Below, piece after piece: positions 51,915 through 60,941 of a stretch of DNA of 64,000 bases. How positions within the stretch are numbered: position 1 is the first letter of the stretch; the number at the start of each line of letters is the position of its first letter. Origin of the DNA: Bradyrhizobium sp. 195 (GTDB lineage Bacteria > Pseudomonadota > Alphaproteobacteria > Rhizobiales > Xanthobacteraceae); assembly GCF_023101665.1 (NCBI RefSeq), contig NZ_CP082161.1, positions 1,612,001-1,676,000 of the forward strand. Direction: 5' to 3'. The notes under the pieces were generated by a model. It saw only the letters and a program-made list of their open reading frames with translations. It was not told where the DNA came from and did no database searches. Both the position numbers and the translations under genes were made by a program.

Positions 51915-52729
51915 CGTTCTTGCATTTCCCAGATAAAGCGTTTCGTAGGCGCAAAGCTTGGGCTGTGTCGAGCCTGGCCCACAAAGTGATCAAGGCAGTC
52001 TCCCGTTCTGCCGTTCACATGCTTGATGTGACTTGGCCGGATTTCGTCGACTCGGCCTTGTAGCCCAGAGAAAGCACTGTTTTCTGAGGCAAAAAGTAGA
52101 AAACCATCTTCGGTTTGCATGAATTCCAAAGGCCGCAAACCCCTGCGATTGCGGAAGGCGGTCAGATTTCCTAGGCCATCCAACAAGAGTGCACTGACGG
52201 CTCCGTCAACACCCTTATCAATGTCTTGAAAGACTTTCTCGTAGTTAACCGGCAGACCGTGCTGCCAATAATCTCTTTGACAAATACTCTCGATAAGCTT
52301 GAGCAAGAGCTCCGCATCGGTTTTGCTGCGGATGGAATGACCTTCGGCGTGCAGTTCTTTCCTAAGTTCATCAGCGTTGACCAGAGCCCCGTTTAAACAA
52401 ACCGTCAAACGGCGGCAGGAGGCTCTATGATTGTCAAAGGGCTGGAAGTCGGCGTCACTCTTCTCTCTGTGAGAGGGAGTGCGAACGTGTGCTATAGCTA
52501 CATGGGGTCTGAAATGCGCGTCCTGCTCAGTGAAATCAACACTTGCTAGTTTGCCTGCTGGCCGGCCTGACTTTGTATGTTGAAACCGTTCTTCATGCAT
52601 AAACGCGGCAACGCCGAACCCCTCCTGTCCACGGTTTTCAAGCTTCGGCACCATGTGCTTGAGCTGATCGTAAACCGTCCTTTGTGAGCGGCTTGAAGGC
52701 AATAGAAATGCGCCTGCAACACCGGACAT
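51890..52729 (-). CDS. PurF-like protein, N-terminal glutamine amidotransferase half (Ser in place of Cys nucleophile)
   Basis: A class II (Ntn) glutamine amidotransferase domain. After the initiator Met the sequence is SGVAGAF, where PurF has CGI/CGV: the N-terminal nucleophile Cys is Ser. Other glutaminase features remain: NRGQEGFGVAAF near residue 32, AIAHVRTPS near 78 with the Arg that binds glutamine, CLNGALVNADELR near 112 with Asn-Gly, SKTDAELLLKL near 135 with Asp, RNRRGLRPLEF near 192, and FASENSAF near 212. The frame ends after about 20 unrelated residues where the C-terminal half takes over in another frame (shift near 51965). It is first in the operon. Without Cys the domain may be inactive, act as a Ser-Ntn hydrolase, or simply bind a ligand. 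Confidence 0.82.
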   Translation of the reverse strand: MSGVAGAFLLPSSRSQRTVYDQLKHMVPKLENRGQEGFGVAAFMHEERFQHTKSGRPAGKLASVDFTEQDAHFRPHVAIAHVRTPSHREKSDADFQPFDNHRASCRRLTVCLNGALVNADELRKELHAEGHSIRSKTDAELLLKLIESICQRDYWQHGLPVNYEKVFQDIDKGVDGAVSALLLDGLGNLTAFRNRRGLRPLEFMQTEDGFLLFASENSAFSGLQGRVDEIRPSHIKHVNGRTGDCLDHFVGQARHSPSFAPTKRFIWEMQERWCKGNLI

Positions 52730-53155
52730 GCTATGTCTCCTTGACGGACGATGGATGTCGCCCGTTGCGAGTTGTTGTTTTCAACCCTGTCCGGTTGCAG
52801 ACATCCAATGTCTGGAACCGACACCGAGCGGAGGTAATCCGTCGGCTCGCGCGAAGCACATGGTTTTGCGCCTCAGCAAGCAAGCCTCGTACCAAGTCCT
52901 CTTTCGTGCGCATGAGGCTTCGCCGAGATTGGCAAATGAAGTGTGTGATTCGAAAAAGCCGCCCTGATCCGGCTGCCGGACTTACGAGAACGCGGCCGCC
53001 AAAATCAGCTTTGGTGGGATGGTGCCTGATGGGGCTATCCCGCAGTGCTCCGCCTGGAAGCCGCAGCAAAGAACGTTACGCGACTGTTGCCGCGGTGGGA
53101 ATGTCTTTGTCCAATCCTCCGAACCGTACGCTGAAGAACGAAGACGTTAAGTGAA
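52730..53155 (-). other. Upstream region of the PurF-like operon
   Basis: Presumed promoter region. Overlapping open frames on both strands show no family resemblance. Confidence 0.35.
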
Positions 53156-54331
53156 CTGGACGCCCCACCAAGGGACCGTCGGGCCCTGTTTGCTGATTGA
53201 ATTCGTGCGCGCTCCGATCTCCTTGACGTCAGGAAGCGAACAGCGCTGTCCGCCGTTGTTGCGGCTTTGAAGGGGTAGACGCTCCGTGACGGCATCGACG
53301 CGCAAAGTGAAGGCTATTGAAGCGTCACATAAATGAGGAGGCGTTTGTGAACGAAGCCGCGCGATTGGGCTAGACCTCACAGAATGTAGTTTCAGGCACA
53401 TGGCGCAGATGCGAGCGAGGTCGGCAAGGGGACCGTATCATGTTTTGACGCCCCTATGTTTGTTTTCAGCCGTGTCGTCTTGAAGACGTTCATGTCCGGC
53501 CCCTGACATCAGCGCGTAAAAGGTTTCCGCGCGCGCTCGCAAAGCACATGGTGTTGTTGTCTTGCAGCAAGACTAGCATAGCGGTTTTCGGCATGTTGAT
53601 TGCAGCGACGGTGAAAGACGCATTTCAAGAACAGCGGTGTCTCGCCGTCACGGCGGGTTAACGGTTTTGGATAAAGCCCAGACCCTTGTCAACGAGGTCA
53701 AGCGCCCGTCGACAAGCTTGTCGATATCGACCAACTACTAACCCTCAACATCGGTGGGGCGACCAAGCCAGCAATATGGATGCAATCGTTGAGCCAAGCC
53801 CGGAAGGCAGCGGAGCTGAGCATTCAGGAGGTGACTGCACGCGACTGAGCGCGTTATCATTCAAACACAGAAGTTTCTCGGTGAAAAGAGCGACAGCCGC
53901 TCGTTAGTAGCGCAAGTGCTGCAATTTCGTAACTACGATTGATCAAGGGCGATGTCATGTTGAACGCGGCGGAAACTGCTGGTGTAGCTGAGAGCGATTC
54001 CTCAGCTTCTAGCTGTCGCCGTTCTCTACTCAGCGATGGCGGATCGCCGGCGACGGTGAATCTGGAAACGCGGAGCGTTCGCGGCAAGGCGAGACGAAAA
54101 GATTCGCAAGGCTGGAAGAGCGCCGTTGCAAACCGCCGCGGATCGGAAGCCCTACGGGCTGTTCCGGCCGTGCCGGTGGCTCGATACCGGCACTGAGGCT
54201 GTCGCCGGAGTGCTCGGGCTGTTTCATTTCTATAGGAGAGATGGCCACCTTTACGCTGCTACACGTTGCCCTGCGAAGTCATCGCGCTTCCGGCCGCTTA
54301 ATCAAACGAATCCAGATATCAAGGACGTGCC
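53156..54331 (+). other. About 1.2 kb without recognisable genes
   Basis: Several short open frames on both strands; none could be assigned. The last part carries the promoter of the N-acetyltransferase gene. Debris of mobile elements is possible. Confidence 0.35.
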
Positions 54332-55144
54332 ATGGCATTTAAAATTGCGACCTATCTCGATCGGATCGGCCTTGCTCAAGTCCCGACAACGGTTGATGGC
54401 CTTCTTGCGCTCCAGCAGGCTCAAATGCGTGCGATCCCCTATGAGAACATTGATGTTCTGCTGGGCGATATCCCCGATCTGACTGAAAATGCGATCTGGG
54501 CCAAACTGATCGATGCCCGGCGAGGCGGCTATTGCTTCGAATTGAACAAGTTGTTTGGCTTGGCGCTCGGAGCACTCGATTTCACGGTCCAACCCATTCT
54601 TTGCAGGGTGCGCATGGGGACTCCGGAAGGTGGCCCACGCACACATCATGCATTGATCGTGACCATAGAGGGCTCCGAGTGGCTTGCCGATGCCGGCTTT
54701 CCCGGTCCGGCACCGATTGCACCGCTACGAATCGATACGGAGGAGCAGCAAATAGTTGGCGATGACGTGTTTCGGCTGCGGGCCGACCCGGCCAGTGGAG
54801 AGCTCGTGCTTGAACGCAAGAACGAAGATGAATGGTTCGCTCTTTTCGGTATCGACCGAGCCGTTGCCCTGCCACCAGATTTCGAGGGCGCCAACTTCAT
54901 CTGCGCACGCTGGGACCGTATGCCGTTTCCATCCGTCCTCATGATGAGTGTGTTGACATCCGAGGGGCGTGCAAACTTGCTTAACAAGAAGCTCAGATTG
55001 ACTCGCAGCCAACTTAAGGAAGCGCAAACACTCGAAACGAAGAGCGAACTGCAGCAGGTCTTGGCCAATGTCTTCGGGCTCCGACTGCCTCAGTACACCG
55101 TTGACTCGTTATGGGAGAAGCTTGGGTCGCGCGGAGTTGTATAG
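54332..55144 (+). CDS. nat: Arylamine N-acetyltransferase
   Basis: A 270-residue cytosolic NAT that transfers acetyl groups from acetyl-CoA to arylamines or hydrazines. The catalytic triad is visible: Cys68 in RRGGYCFELN, His106 in RTHHALIV and Asp120 in WLADAGFPG, matching the usual Cys69/His107/Asp122 spacing. The RGGYCFE motif is diagnostic. Length is normal (about 265-285). The gene is a single transcription unit, followed by IS remnants. NAT homologs also serve in natural product pathways, including macrolactam closure of ansamycins, so a biosynthetic role cannot be excluded, but no such pathway is nearby. Confidence 0.94.
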   Translation: MAFKIATYLDRIGLAQVPTTVDGLLALQQAQMRAIPYENIDVLLGDIPDLTENAIWAKLIDARRGGYCFELNKLFGLALGALDFTVQPILCRVRMGTPEGGPRTHHALIVTIEGSEWLADAGFPGPAPIAPLRIDTEEQQIVGDDVFRLRADPASGELVLERKNEDEWFALFGIDRAVALPPDFEGANFICARWDRMPFPSVLMMSVLTSEGRANLLNKKLRLTRSQLKEAQTLETKSELQQVLANVFGLRLPQYTVDSLWEKLGSRGVV

Positions 55145-55192
55145 GAAAGAAGGTGATCAAGCATTGCCAGCGCGGCGATAGCCTGTGCGGTC

Positions 55193-55290
55193 TATTTCAA
55201 TTTCCCATAACGTCGATCACCCGCGCTGATTGGCGAGATCCTAGTTGAAGGAATTACTTGTGATTCCTTGCTGAGCACCTGATTGGCGAG
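55193..55290 (+). mobile_element. Remnant end of an IS4-type element
   Basis: The reverse complement of this segment aligns with 39700-39804, the outer end of the intact IS4-type element. Shared are AATCAGGTGCTC, AAGGAATCACAAGT and, at the tip, AACGTTATGGG-AATTGAAA. The transposase coding sequence is not continuous with it, so only the end is left. Confidence 0.8.
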
Positions 55291-55316
55291 GCTGACGAGC
55301 CATGCCGGAAACCGTG

Positions 55317-55670
55317 CTACGCGCAGAACGCGCGTATCAACAGCGGAGGAAAATTCCACCCAGGGGTTGTCGATTGATCTTGCAGCTGATGACCGTTCGC
55401 AGGGCAACTGACGGATCGGCGCCTCGTGCCAAGGCACTCTTTGGACGGCCGCGATCCACCGGGCCGGCGCCCTCGCCGAAAATTGGTGATGGAGAAAATC
55501 AGAAGGGCGGCACATCGTGCGGGCTTGACGCCTCCACTTCTCCAGCCAAAGAGCGATATCCCACGTCCAGCCTTCCGCTCGTCAGGTTGACGGCGCTTTT
55601 TCACCTTCAAGAGCGGATTGACCTCGGGATTTTCGATCTTTTCCAGAAGCTTCCGGTAGTAGCTGATCAG
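55317..55670 (-). pseudogene. Truncated unknown gene after the SIR2-like remnant
   Basis: The minus-strand frame reads SLISYYRKLLEKIENPEVNPLLKVKKRRQPDERKAG, a protein-like, basic segment, and then becomes Arg/Pro-rich and ends near the IS4 remnant. It begins within a few bases of the end of the SIR2-like pseudogene, suggesting it was the next gene in the same operon. I do not recognise the family. Confidence 0.4.
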
Positions 55671-55675
55671 ACTGC

Positions 55676-56708
55676 CTCGTAGATTTCGCTTTTCTTGCCC
55701 GCCTCTGTCACTGACATGACGGCGTGCGAAAAAAATCCTTCAGCCGCTTGCCGAACAGGATGAGCGCACCGGCCGTCAGCTGCTCATTGTCGGGTCCGCT
55801 TACCAAAAGACCTTGCTCAGGCATAAGCGTGCGCAGGTGTCGCGCGTAACCGGCGCGCGCCCGAGTTTTTCGCAGTAATCCCGCAGGACGGATGGCGTTA
55901 GATCCGGATCGAGATCGTCAAGCGAAGCGCCTGCGACCACGCGTTCGTCAAACGCCTGCACCTGCGAAACTTGCGCAGACGCATCGCTAACGGCTGTGTA
56001 GCGGTCGTGCCCTACCAGGTCTTTGCCGAGGTCGGCAAATAGTTCGTCGAATCCATCTATCTTCAACAGGCGGAAATTTGTGCCGAGCCTCCGTGCGAGC
56101 GACTCGGCATAAGGACGCAGCGTTGCGCCATCACGTATGCACCCTTATATGTATGCCGTGAGGAAGTCGAGCCACCCTTCTTTGTTCTGTGCAAAGATGC
56201 CTTCCATGATCGATGGCTCGGCTCCGCGAGAGCCGATGAGAATGATCGGCGCGCCGTCGAGCACTGGCCTGAACAGTGATACGAGGTATCGGGAACGCCG
56301 ACTTCGCCGGCGGCGTTCTTGTCCGGAATATTGCTCAGCGCATCCGTGCAACCAGAAGAGCTGACATTTATTGAAGACGTTGAACTGGTCGTAATTACCG
56401 GGGGGCGGTTGACTTCGTGAACCATCACCGATGTGAGGCTGCCGCGCCTTCAGAGCGTCAGACAGAGACGCATCGAAATTCGTTGTCAGGATAGTGCGGA
56501 CCAATCCCCGCATCAAAAAATCTGAAAGGACCTGGCAGCCGCTGCAGATGTCGTTGTGCGGCCTTATCAGGTGCCTTGAGCAGGGGCGTAACGGGTCGAG
56601 ACTGCTTGCCCGGTTGGTACGAATCTCCTTGTGACCAGCGCACACCATTTGTTCCGAAGAACCTATGATCGGGGTTGCGGCTGACCACACTTTCCATTTT
56701 TGTCCCAC
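55676..56708 (-). pseudogene. SIR2-like protein, multiply frameshifted
   Basis: Read across frames this resembles SIR2-like (sirtuin-fold NAD-binding) proteins often found in antiphage systems. VRTILTTNFDASLSDAL (about 56450-56510) carries the TTNFD motif, and LFWLHG (about 56360) the His-Gly segment. PVLDGAPIILIGSRGAEPSI (about 56220-56270) follows, and after frame changes DGATLRPYAESLARRLGTNFRLLKIDGFDELFADLGKDL near 56040-56110. A final stretch DNEQLTAGALILFGKRLKDFF...YEAV ends at a TGA near 55676. At least three frame breaks exist and the N-terminus is missing. The protein would have cleaved or sensed NAD; this copy is dead. Confidence 0.7.
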
Positions 56709-56737
56709 CCAGCAGCCAACGATCCGACCCCTGCATC

Positions 56738-56920
56738 AGCTCCTACACCATCGGGGCGGTCAAACAAGTCGACCCGCTCCTGATCAAGTCGGCCCGGACG
56801 ATGGGGGCGACGCCGCAATAGTTATTCCGCAAGGTCATCCTTCCGGCGGCGCTTCCGAACATCTTTGTCCGCATTCGTCTCGCCAGCGCCTCCGCGATGC
56901 TGGTGCTGGTCGCATCGGTA
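56738..56920 (+). pseudogene. Nitrate/sulfonate/taurine-type ABC permease fragment
   Basis: About 60 codons read SYTIGAVKQVDPLLIKSARTMGATPQ, stop, LFRKVILPAALPNIFVRIRLASASAMLVLVAS. This is the EAA-loop region of SsuC/TauC-type permeases (ARTMGA...LPAALP). A TAG interrupts it near 56818 and both ends are missing. Confidence 0.8.
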
Positions 56921-56960
56921 ACCCGCGGTCGTAGGGGCCGCTATCGATCTAGGCCTGTGT

Positions 56961-57296
56961 TTGGATCTGACTACGGCTGCAGGTATCGCTCAGCTCAAGA
57001 TCGCCTACGACGAGCTCTTATCGATATCAGCGAAGGCCAAGTTCGAGCTTCCGCAAAACCACTCGGATGGTCTCCGCCGCAACTTTGATTGTGCTGTGAT
57101 CGAGATGTTCCATCGAATTCGACGGGACGCCGGAGAAGCTCTCGTTGACACAGTGCGAGGTATATTCATCGAGGGTGAGCGCATCTATCCGACCTCGGGG
57201 TTCTTCCAGAAAACTCACGTTCAGATCTGCGTTTGCAATCCGGACACGATCAAGGGCGCCTTTCGCGTTCCTGATAGCCAACTCAGGCGGTCATAG
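56961..57296 (+). CDS. Hypothetical protein, possibly partial
   Basis: A 111-codon frame with protein-like composition: LTTAAGIAQLKIAYDELLSISAKAKFELPQNHSDGLRRNFDCAVIEMFHRI, then IYPTSGFFQKTHVQICVCNPDTIKGAFRVP. I do not recognise the family with confidence. The frame continues upstream without an ATG into the permease fragment, so the true start may be lost. No ribosome-binding site precedes the apparent TTG start. It may be the remnant of a larger gene. Confidence 0.4.
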   Translation: MDLTTAAGIAQLKIAYDELLSISAKAKFELPQNHSDGLRRNFDCAVIEMFHRIRRDAGEALVDTVRGIFIEGERIYPTSGFFQKTHVQICVCNPDTIKGAFRVPDSQLRRS

Positions 57297-57381
57297 AGAG
57301 CGAGAAGCAACTGGGCCTGTCAATCGGGTCCGAACTTCTCTCGATCGCTCGCGCCATATCGACTCCGCATGATCCGCTTCA

Positions 57382-57730
57382 TTGGAGAAAATCGGTCCCG
57401 GCGAGGTGGAGGCGTTCGAGGTCTTGGACGATGCGGCGCGAGAGCTGATCCGCCAGCCAGCGACGTTCTTCGTCGCGTCATGTGCGCCTTCAGATGACGG
57501 ATCATCGTTCGATTGCGATATCTCTCACCGCGGCGGCAAGGCGGGCTTCATCGACGTGGCGGGCAACCAGATCACCGTTCCGGGCTTTGCGGGTAATTCC
57601 TTTTTAAACACGCTCGCCAATTTTGTGCCAAATCCCAGGGCGGGACTGCTTTTTGTCGACTTTGTTGTTGGCGATGTCGTAGTGCTTCAGGGGACGATCG
57701 AGTTACTCTGGAATGATCCAGGCGGCGATC
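57382..57730 (+). pseudogene. Pyridoxamine 5'-phosphate oxidase-like FMN-binding protein, truncated
   Basis: The N-terminal 115 residues match PNPOx-like flavin-binding split-barrel proteins: FFVASCAPSDDGSSFDCDISHRGGKAGFIDV (the HRGG motif), then VPGFAGNSFLNTLANFVPNPRAGLLFVDF and VVVLQGTIELLW. After about 57715 the frame becomes Arg-rich, and the other frames carry a different protein family. The C-terminal part is missing. Full-length relatives are often fused to ferredoxin/flavin reductase modules. Confidence 0.78.
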
Positions 57731-57990
57731 CCTCTCATCGGAGAGGTGGTCGAATTCCTCGGCATGGTCGAGGAAGGCAATCACGTGGCGGCCAAGCTTC
57801 GTTTCCATGGCCTGCACCGCAAGCCCCTGTTTGGCGTCCACCCTGCGGGTGCGATCTTTGGTAGTACGGAGCGCCCGTATTCACTTTCGAGGGACCGAAG
57901 GTGAAAGATCTCTGGGTGTTGGGCGATACTCACAGATTGATCGGCCGAATCGACCTCTCTGGCGCCGATGCGCCGGAGTTCACCAGTTGA
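57709..57990 (+). pseudogene. SnoaL-like ester cyclase/polyketide cyclase fragment
   Basis: Two frames together give VVEFLGMVEEGNHVAAKLRFHGLHRKPLFGVHPAGAI, then FEGPKVKDLWVLGDTHRLIGRI. This matches the second half of SnoaL-like ester cyclases (DxVaxxxxxxGTHxGxxxGxxPTG ... W.vxDtlgLlrQ). The 5' half is missing and one frame change lies near 57880. Confidence 0.65.
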
Positions 57991-59696
57991 GGCCTGCGCC
58001 AATTGGAGGGTGAGAAGGCCGTGGAGCTGCCACGGCCTTCCATTTGGGAAGATCAGGACATCGTCGGCATCACGAACTCGGCGCCTGCCCGGATGCCGGT
58101 CGGCCAACGGGTCGTGACGTCGCCTTGACTAGGATGTCCGGAAGCTCCTTCACTGAAATCGAGCTGTACGTCGCGCATGCGCTGGTCAGACCCGTGCGGC
58201 ATTCCGGCAGACAGAGTGTGGGATCGGCGCCCTCGCTGCAATCCTGATCACCTGTTTTCTGAAAGACGGGGTATTGACAGTATGAGGCTGATGAGCCCGA
58301 ATGTTAAGGCTTCCGAAAGCGGATCGAGGATCGTGCAGCGCAAGGATCGGCGAACAAGCCTCGCACTGCGCATAACCTCCGTTAGCATGCAGGCAATCGA
58401 ATAGACACGCCTGGCTCCAGCCATCATACGATCTTGGATTGCGGTTCTGCTTCGCAGTATCATCTGACTCATTTGCGTTTCAAATTATTTGAACTTAGCG
58501 CGTCGAAACGCGTGCCGCTGGCGGCACGCCGCTCCGTTCGGACGTCCCCGCCGAAGAAACGCATCTGTCGTAGTTCTCGAGCCGCGACACGCCGCAGCAC
58601 AACGTAAGAACTCGCGCTTCAGCTGCACCTTTGCCGAGGGGGCCGGCAGCGAATTCTGCAGGTGAGAGGTGATCCCGGGCGCGTGAATTGTTTAGCCCTC
58701 GCGGGCTATTGTCGAGCGCTTCTGGTCCGCAAGATCTGGTTCTGGTTGCCAGCAGGCGGGGTGCTCGAGCGAGTTGCGCGACGGCGCATGACTACTGCAG
58801 CTCTCTGCGGAGTGGGCCGTAGCAATATCCAGCCGCGCGCGCTCTCGTCGGCTGCGAAAACGCCGAGTGCCGACGCCGTAGCCGAGCCCACCGGCGGCGA
58901 CAATCGAAAAGACAATAAGAGCTGCCACCATCATCTCAAGCGCGCCTCGCAGATCCTAAATGTGCCGTGCCGGCATCTTGAGGCCGGAATTAGTCTCCGG
59001 AGAATCGAACCGCTAGTTAGTGCAACTTGACGCTAGGTACGATTCAAGCCTGTTAAGGGCCGCTCTCGATTTAGTCAGGTGTCGGTTCGTGTAAGTTGTG
59101 ATCATTCACCGTAGTGGGCCTGCGCAATTCTTTTGCACCACGAACTTGCATGACGGCCGCGTAACGAGCGCAATCGGTGCTGCAGATCAGGCTCCCCGCT
59201 TCGATATAAGTATAAGCGTGCCGCAACTAGGCCTCTCACTGGGAAGCTGCAAAAACAACGCCATGCGCGAGTTCATAAGAAGTGCAATTGTCGACGCACA
59301 TCGAGATCACCCCGATTTAACCGATTTGGCAAGGAGCCGACATGCAGCGTCTTTTGTCCGACAAGAAATCCGCCTGGTGCCGAGGCATCCGACCAATCCG
59401 GATTAATCCGCCTGCAGCGCGCTGCCCGCGCGTCTGGCCCAGCCTTTGCTGTAGTGATGGACCTAGAAGTGCATGAAGCTGACCACCGATTTTCGGGAGC
59501 GCGGTCCGGCGCGGTCTCACTGTGCGGTCGACCGCGCTTTCGATCTGGGAGGAGAGCTGCCCTAAGGTTGGGATATGATGACGAAAGAGGCCGTCGATAC
59601 AGAGTTCTCGAGTCGTCGCGCCGGAGACGAGTTGCAGATCGATAGTAGTGGGCATTCGCCGCGCATTTAAGCGACGCGATCCCAGATAGGAGAGGT
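57991..59696 (+). other. About 1.7 kb without assignable genes
   Basis: Short frames on both strands. A minus-strand frame (58692-58934) begins with one hydrophobic segment (MMVAALIVFSIVAAGGLGYGVG) and might encode a small membrane peptide, but the rest is Arg-rich. No other recognisable sequence. The final bases hold a GAGAGG ribosome-binding site for the next gene. Confidence 0.35.
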
Positions 59697-60941
59697 ATGG
59701 ATCGCATCGCCTGGGATGAACGCTGGCCAGAGCCCGATACGCAATTGTCTCATCTCGGTCGCGCGCCGGCTGAACACGCCGGGATGGTCAATGTTCCTGT
59801 CTATCGAGGCTCCACGATCGTTTCGGAAAACCTCGAAGACTGGGATAGACGCAAGCAGAATCCAGTGACGAACTACGGACGATTCGGCTCACCGCTGTCT
59901 CGTGCTCTCGAGGGTGCCATTTGTGAACTGGAGGGCGGGTATCGTTCGATCTTGTTCCCTTCGGGACTCTCTGCGTGCTCCCACGCGCTTCTCGGGATCC
60001 TGAAGGCCGGGGATCATGTTTTGATCTGCGATAACGTCTATGAACCGGTGAGGATGTTCGCGAACCAGGTTCTAACTAGATTTGAGGTCAAGGTGGAGTA
60101 CTTCCATCCCACACAGCCTTCGGATCTACTCGCGAAGATTGGGACAAAAACGCGAGCTGTGTACCTGGAGTCCCCGGGGTCCATGACGTTTGAGGTACAG
60201 GATCTGCCCGCGCTGTGCGCGATCGCACATCAATCGGGTGCGCTCGTGCTCATGGACAATACTTGGGCGACGCCGCTCTATTTCAAACCCTTTCTCCATG
60301 GCGTCGACATCTCGATCCATGCCGCGACCAAGTATATCGTTGGTCATTCCGACGCCCTTCTGGGCATTGCTACCGCTAACAAGGAGGCGTGGCCGCTCCT
60401 GCAGCCAAGCGCTCATCATTTCGGGGAGATTGCTGGGCCAGATGACATCTATTTAGCTCTTCGTGGACTGCGCACACTAGCCGTTCGCATGAGGCAGCAT
60501 TACGAAAATGGCCTGAAGCTGGCTCAAAGCCTGGAAGACCACCCGGCAGTGGGCCAGGTTCTACACCCTGCGCTCCCAAACCATCCCGGCTACAATATTT
60601 GGAAGCGGGATTTCTTGGGTGCAAGTGGCCTGTTCGGCGTCGTTCTGAAGCCTATGTCCAAGGCCCAGCTTTCGGTTTTCTTCCAGAAACTGCGCCTTTT
60701 TGGAATCGGATTGTCATGGGGTGGGTACGAAAGTCTTGTGCTGCCTGTCGATGATCCTCCACGAACGGAAGCAATGGTTTCATTTGATGGACCGTTGATT
60801 CGTATTCACGCCGGCATGGAGGGGCCGAGTGATCTCATTGCGGACATGCATCAGGCGCTGCGAGCCGCCTGCGAACACTGCGTGAGCGACGCTGCTTACC
60901 AGGATGAGAGCAGAGGCGGGTGGTTTCAAGGGCAGTATTGA
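59697..60941 (+). CDS. metC: Cystathionine beta-lyase family PLP enzyme
   Basis: A 414-residue Cys/Met-metabolism PLP enzyme. The Schiff-base Lys is at about 212 in HAATKYIVGHSDA. Other motifs are NYGRFGSPLSRALE near 59-72, PSGLSACSHALL near 88, YLESPGSMTFEVQDL near 156-170 and VLMDNTWATPLYFKP with the PLP Asp near 187. The pattern ATKYIVGHSD and ESPGS are typical of MetC, which cleaves cystathionine to homocysteine, pyruvate and ammonia. Related lyases and gamma-synthases share the fold. The ATG at 59697 follows GAGAGG. It stands alone in decayed surroundings yet is intact. In rhizobia that make rhizobitoxine this enzyme class is the toxin target, but no rtx genes are seen here. Confidence 0.88.
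   Translation: MDRIAWDERWPEPDTQLSHLGRAPAEHAGMVNVPVYRGSTIVSENLEDWDRRKQNPVTNYGRFGSPLSRALEGAICELEGGYRSILFPSGLSACSHALLGILKAGDHVLICDNVYEPVRMFANQVLTRFEVKVEYFHPTQPSDLLAKIGTKTRAVYLESPGSMTFEVQDLPALCAIAHQSGALVLMDNTWATPLYFKPFLHGVDISIHAATKYIVGHSDALLGIATANKEAWPLLQPSAHHFGEIAGPDDIYLALRGLRTLAVRMRQHYENGLKLAQSLEDHPAVGQVLHPALPNHPGYNIWKRDFLGASGLFGVVLKPMSKAQLSVFFQKLRLFGIGLSWGGYESLVLPVDDPPRTEAMVSFDGPLIRIHAGMEGPSDLIADMHQALRAACEHCVSDAAYQDESRGGWFQGQY

Noticed and set aside
59697..60941. Assignment of the PLP lyase to a rhizobitoxine gene cluster
   Set aside because: No rtxA- or rtxC-like gene is present in the window; the motifs fit an ordinary cystathionine beta-lyase.
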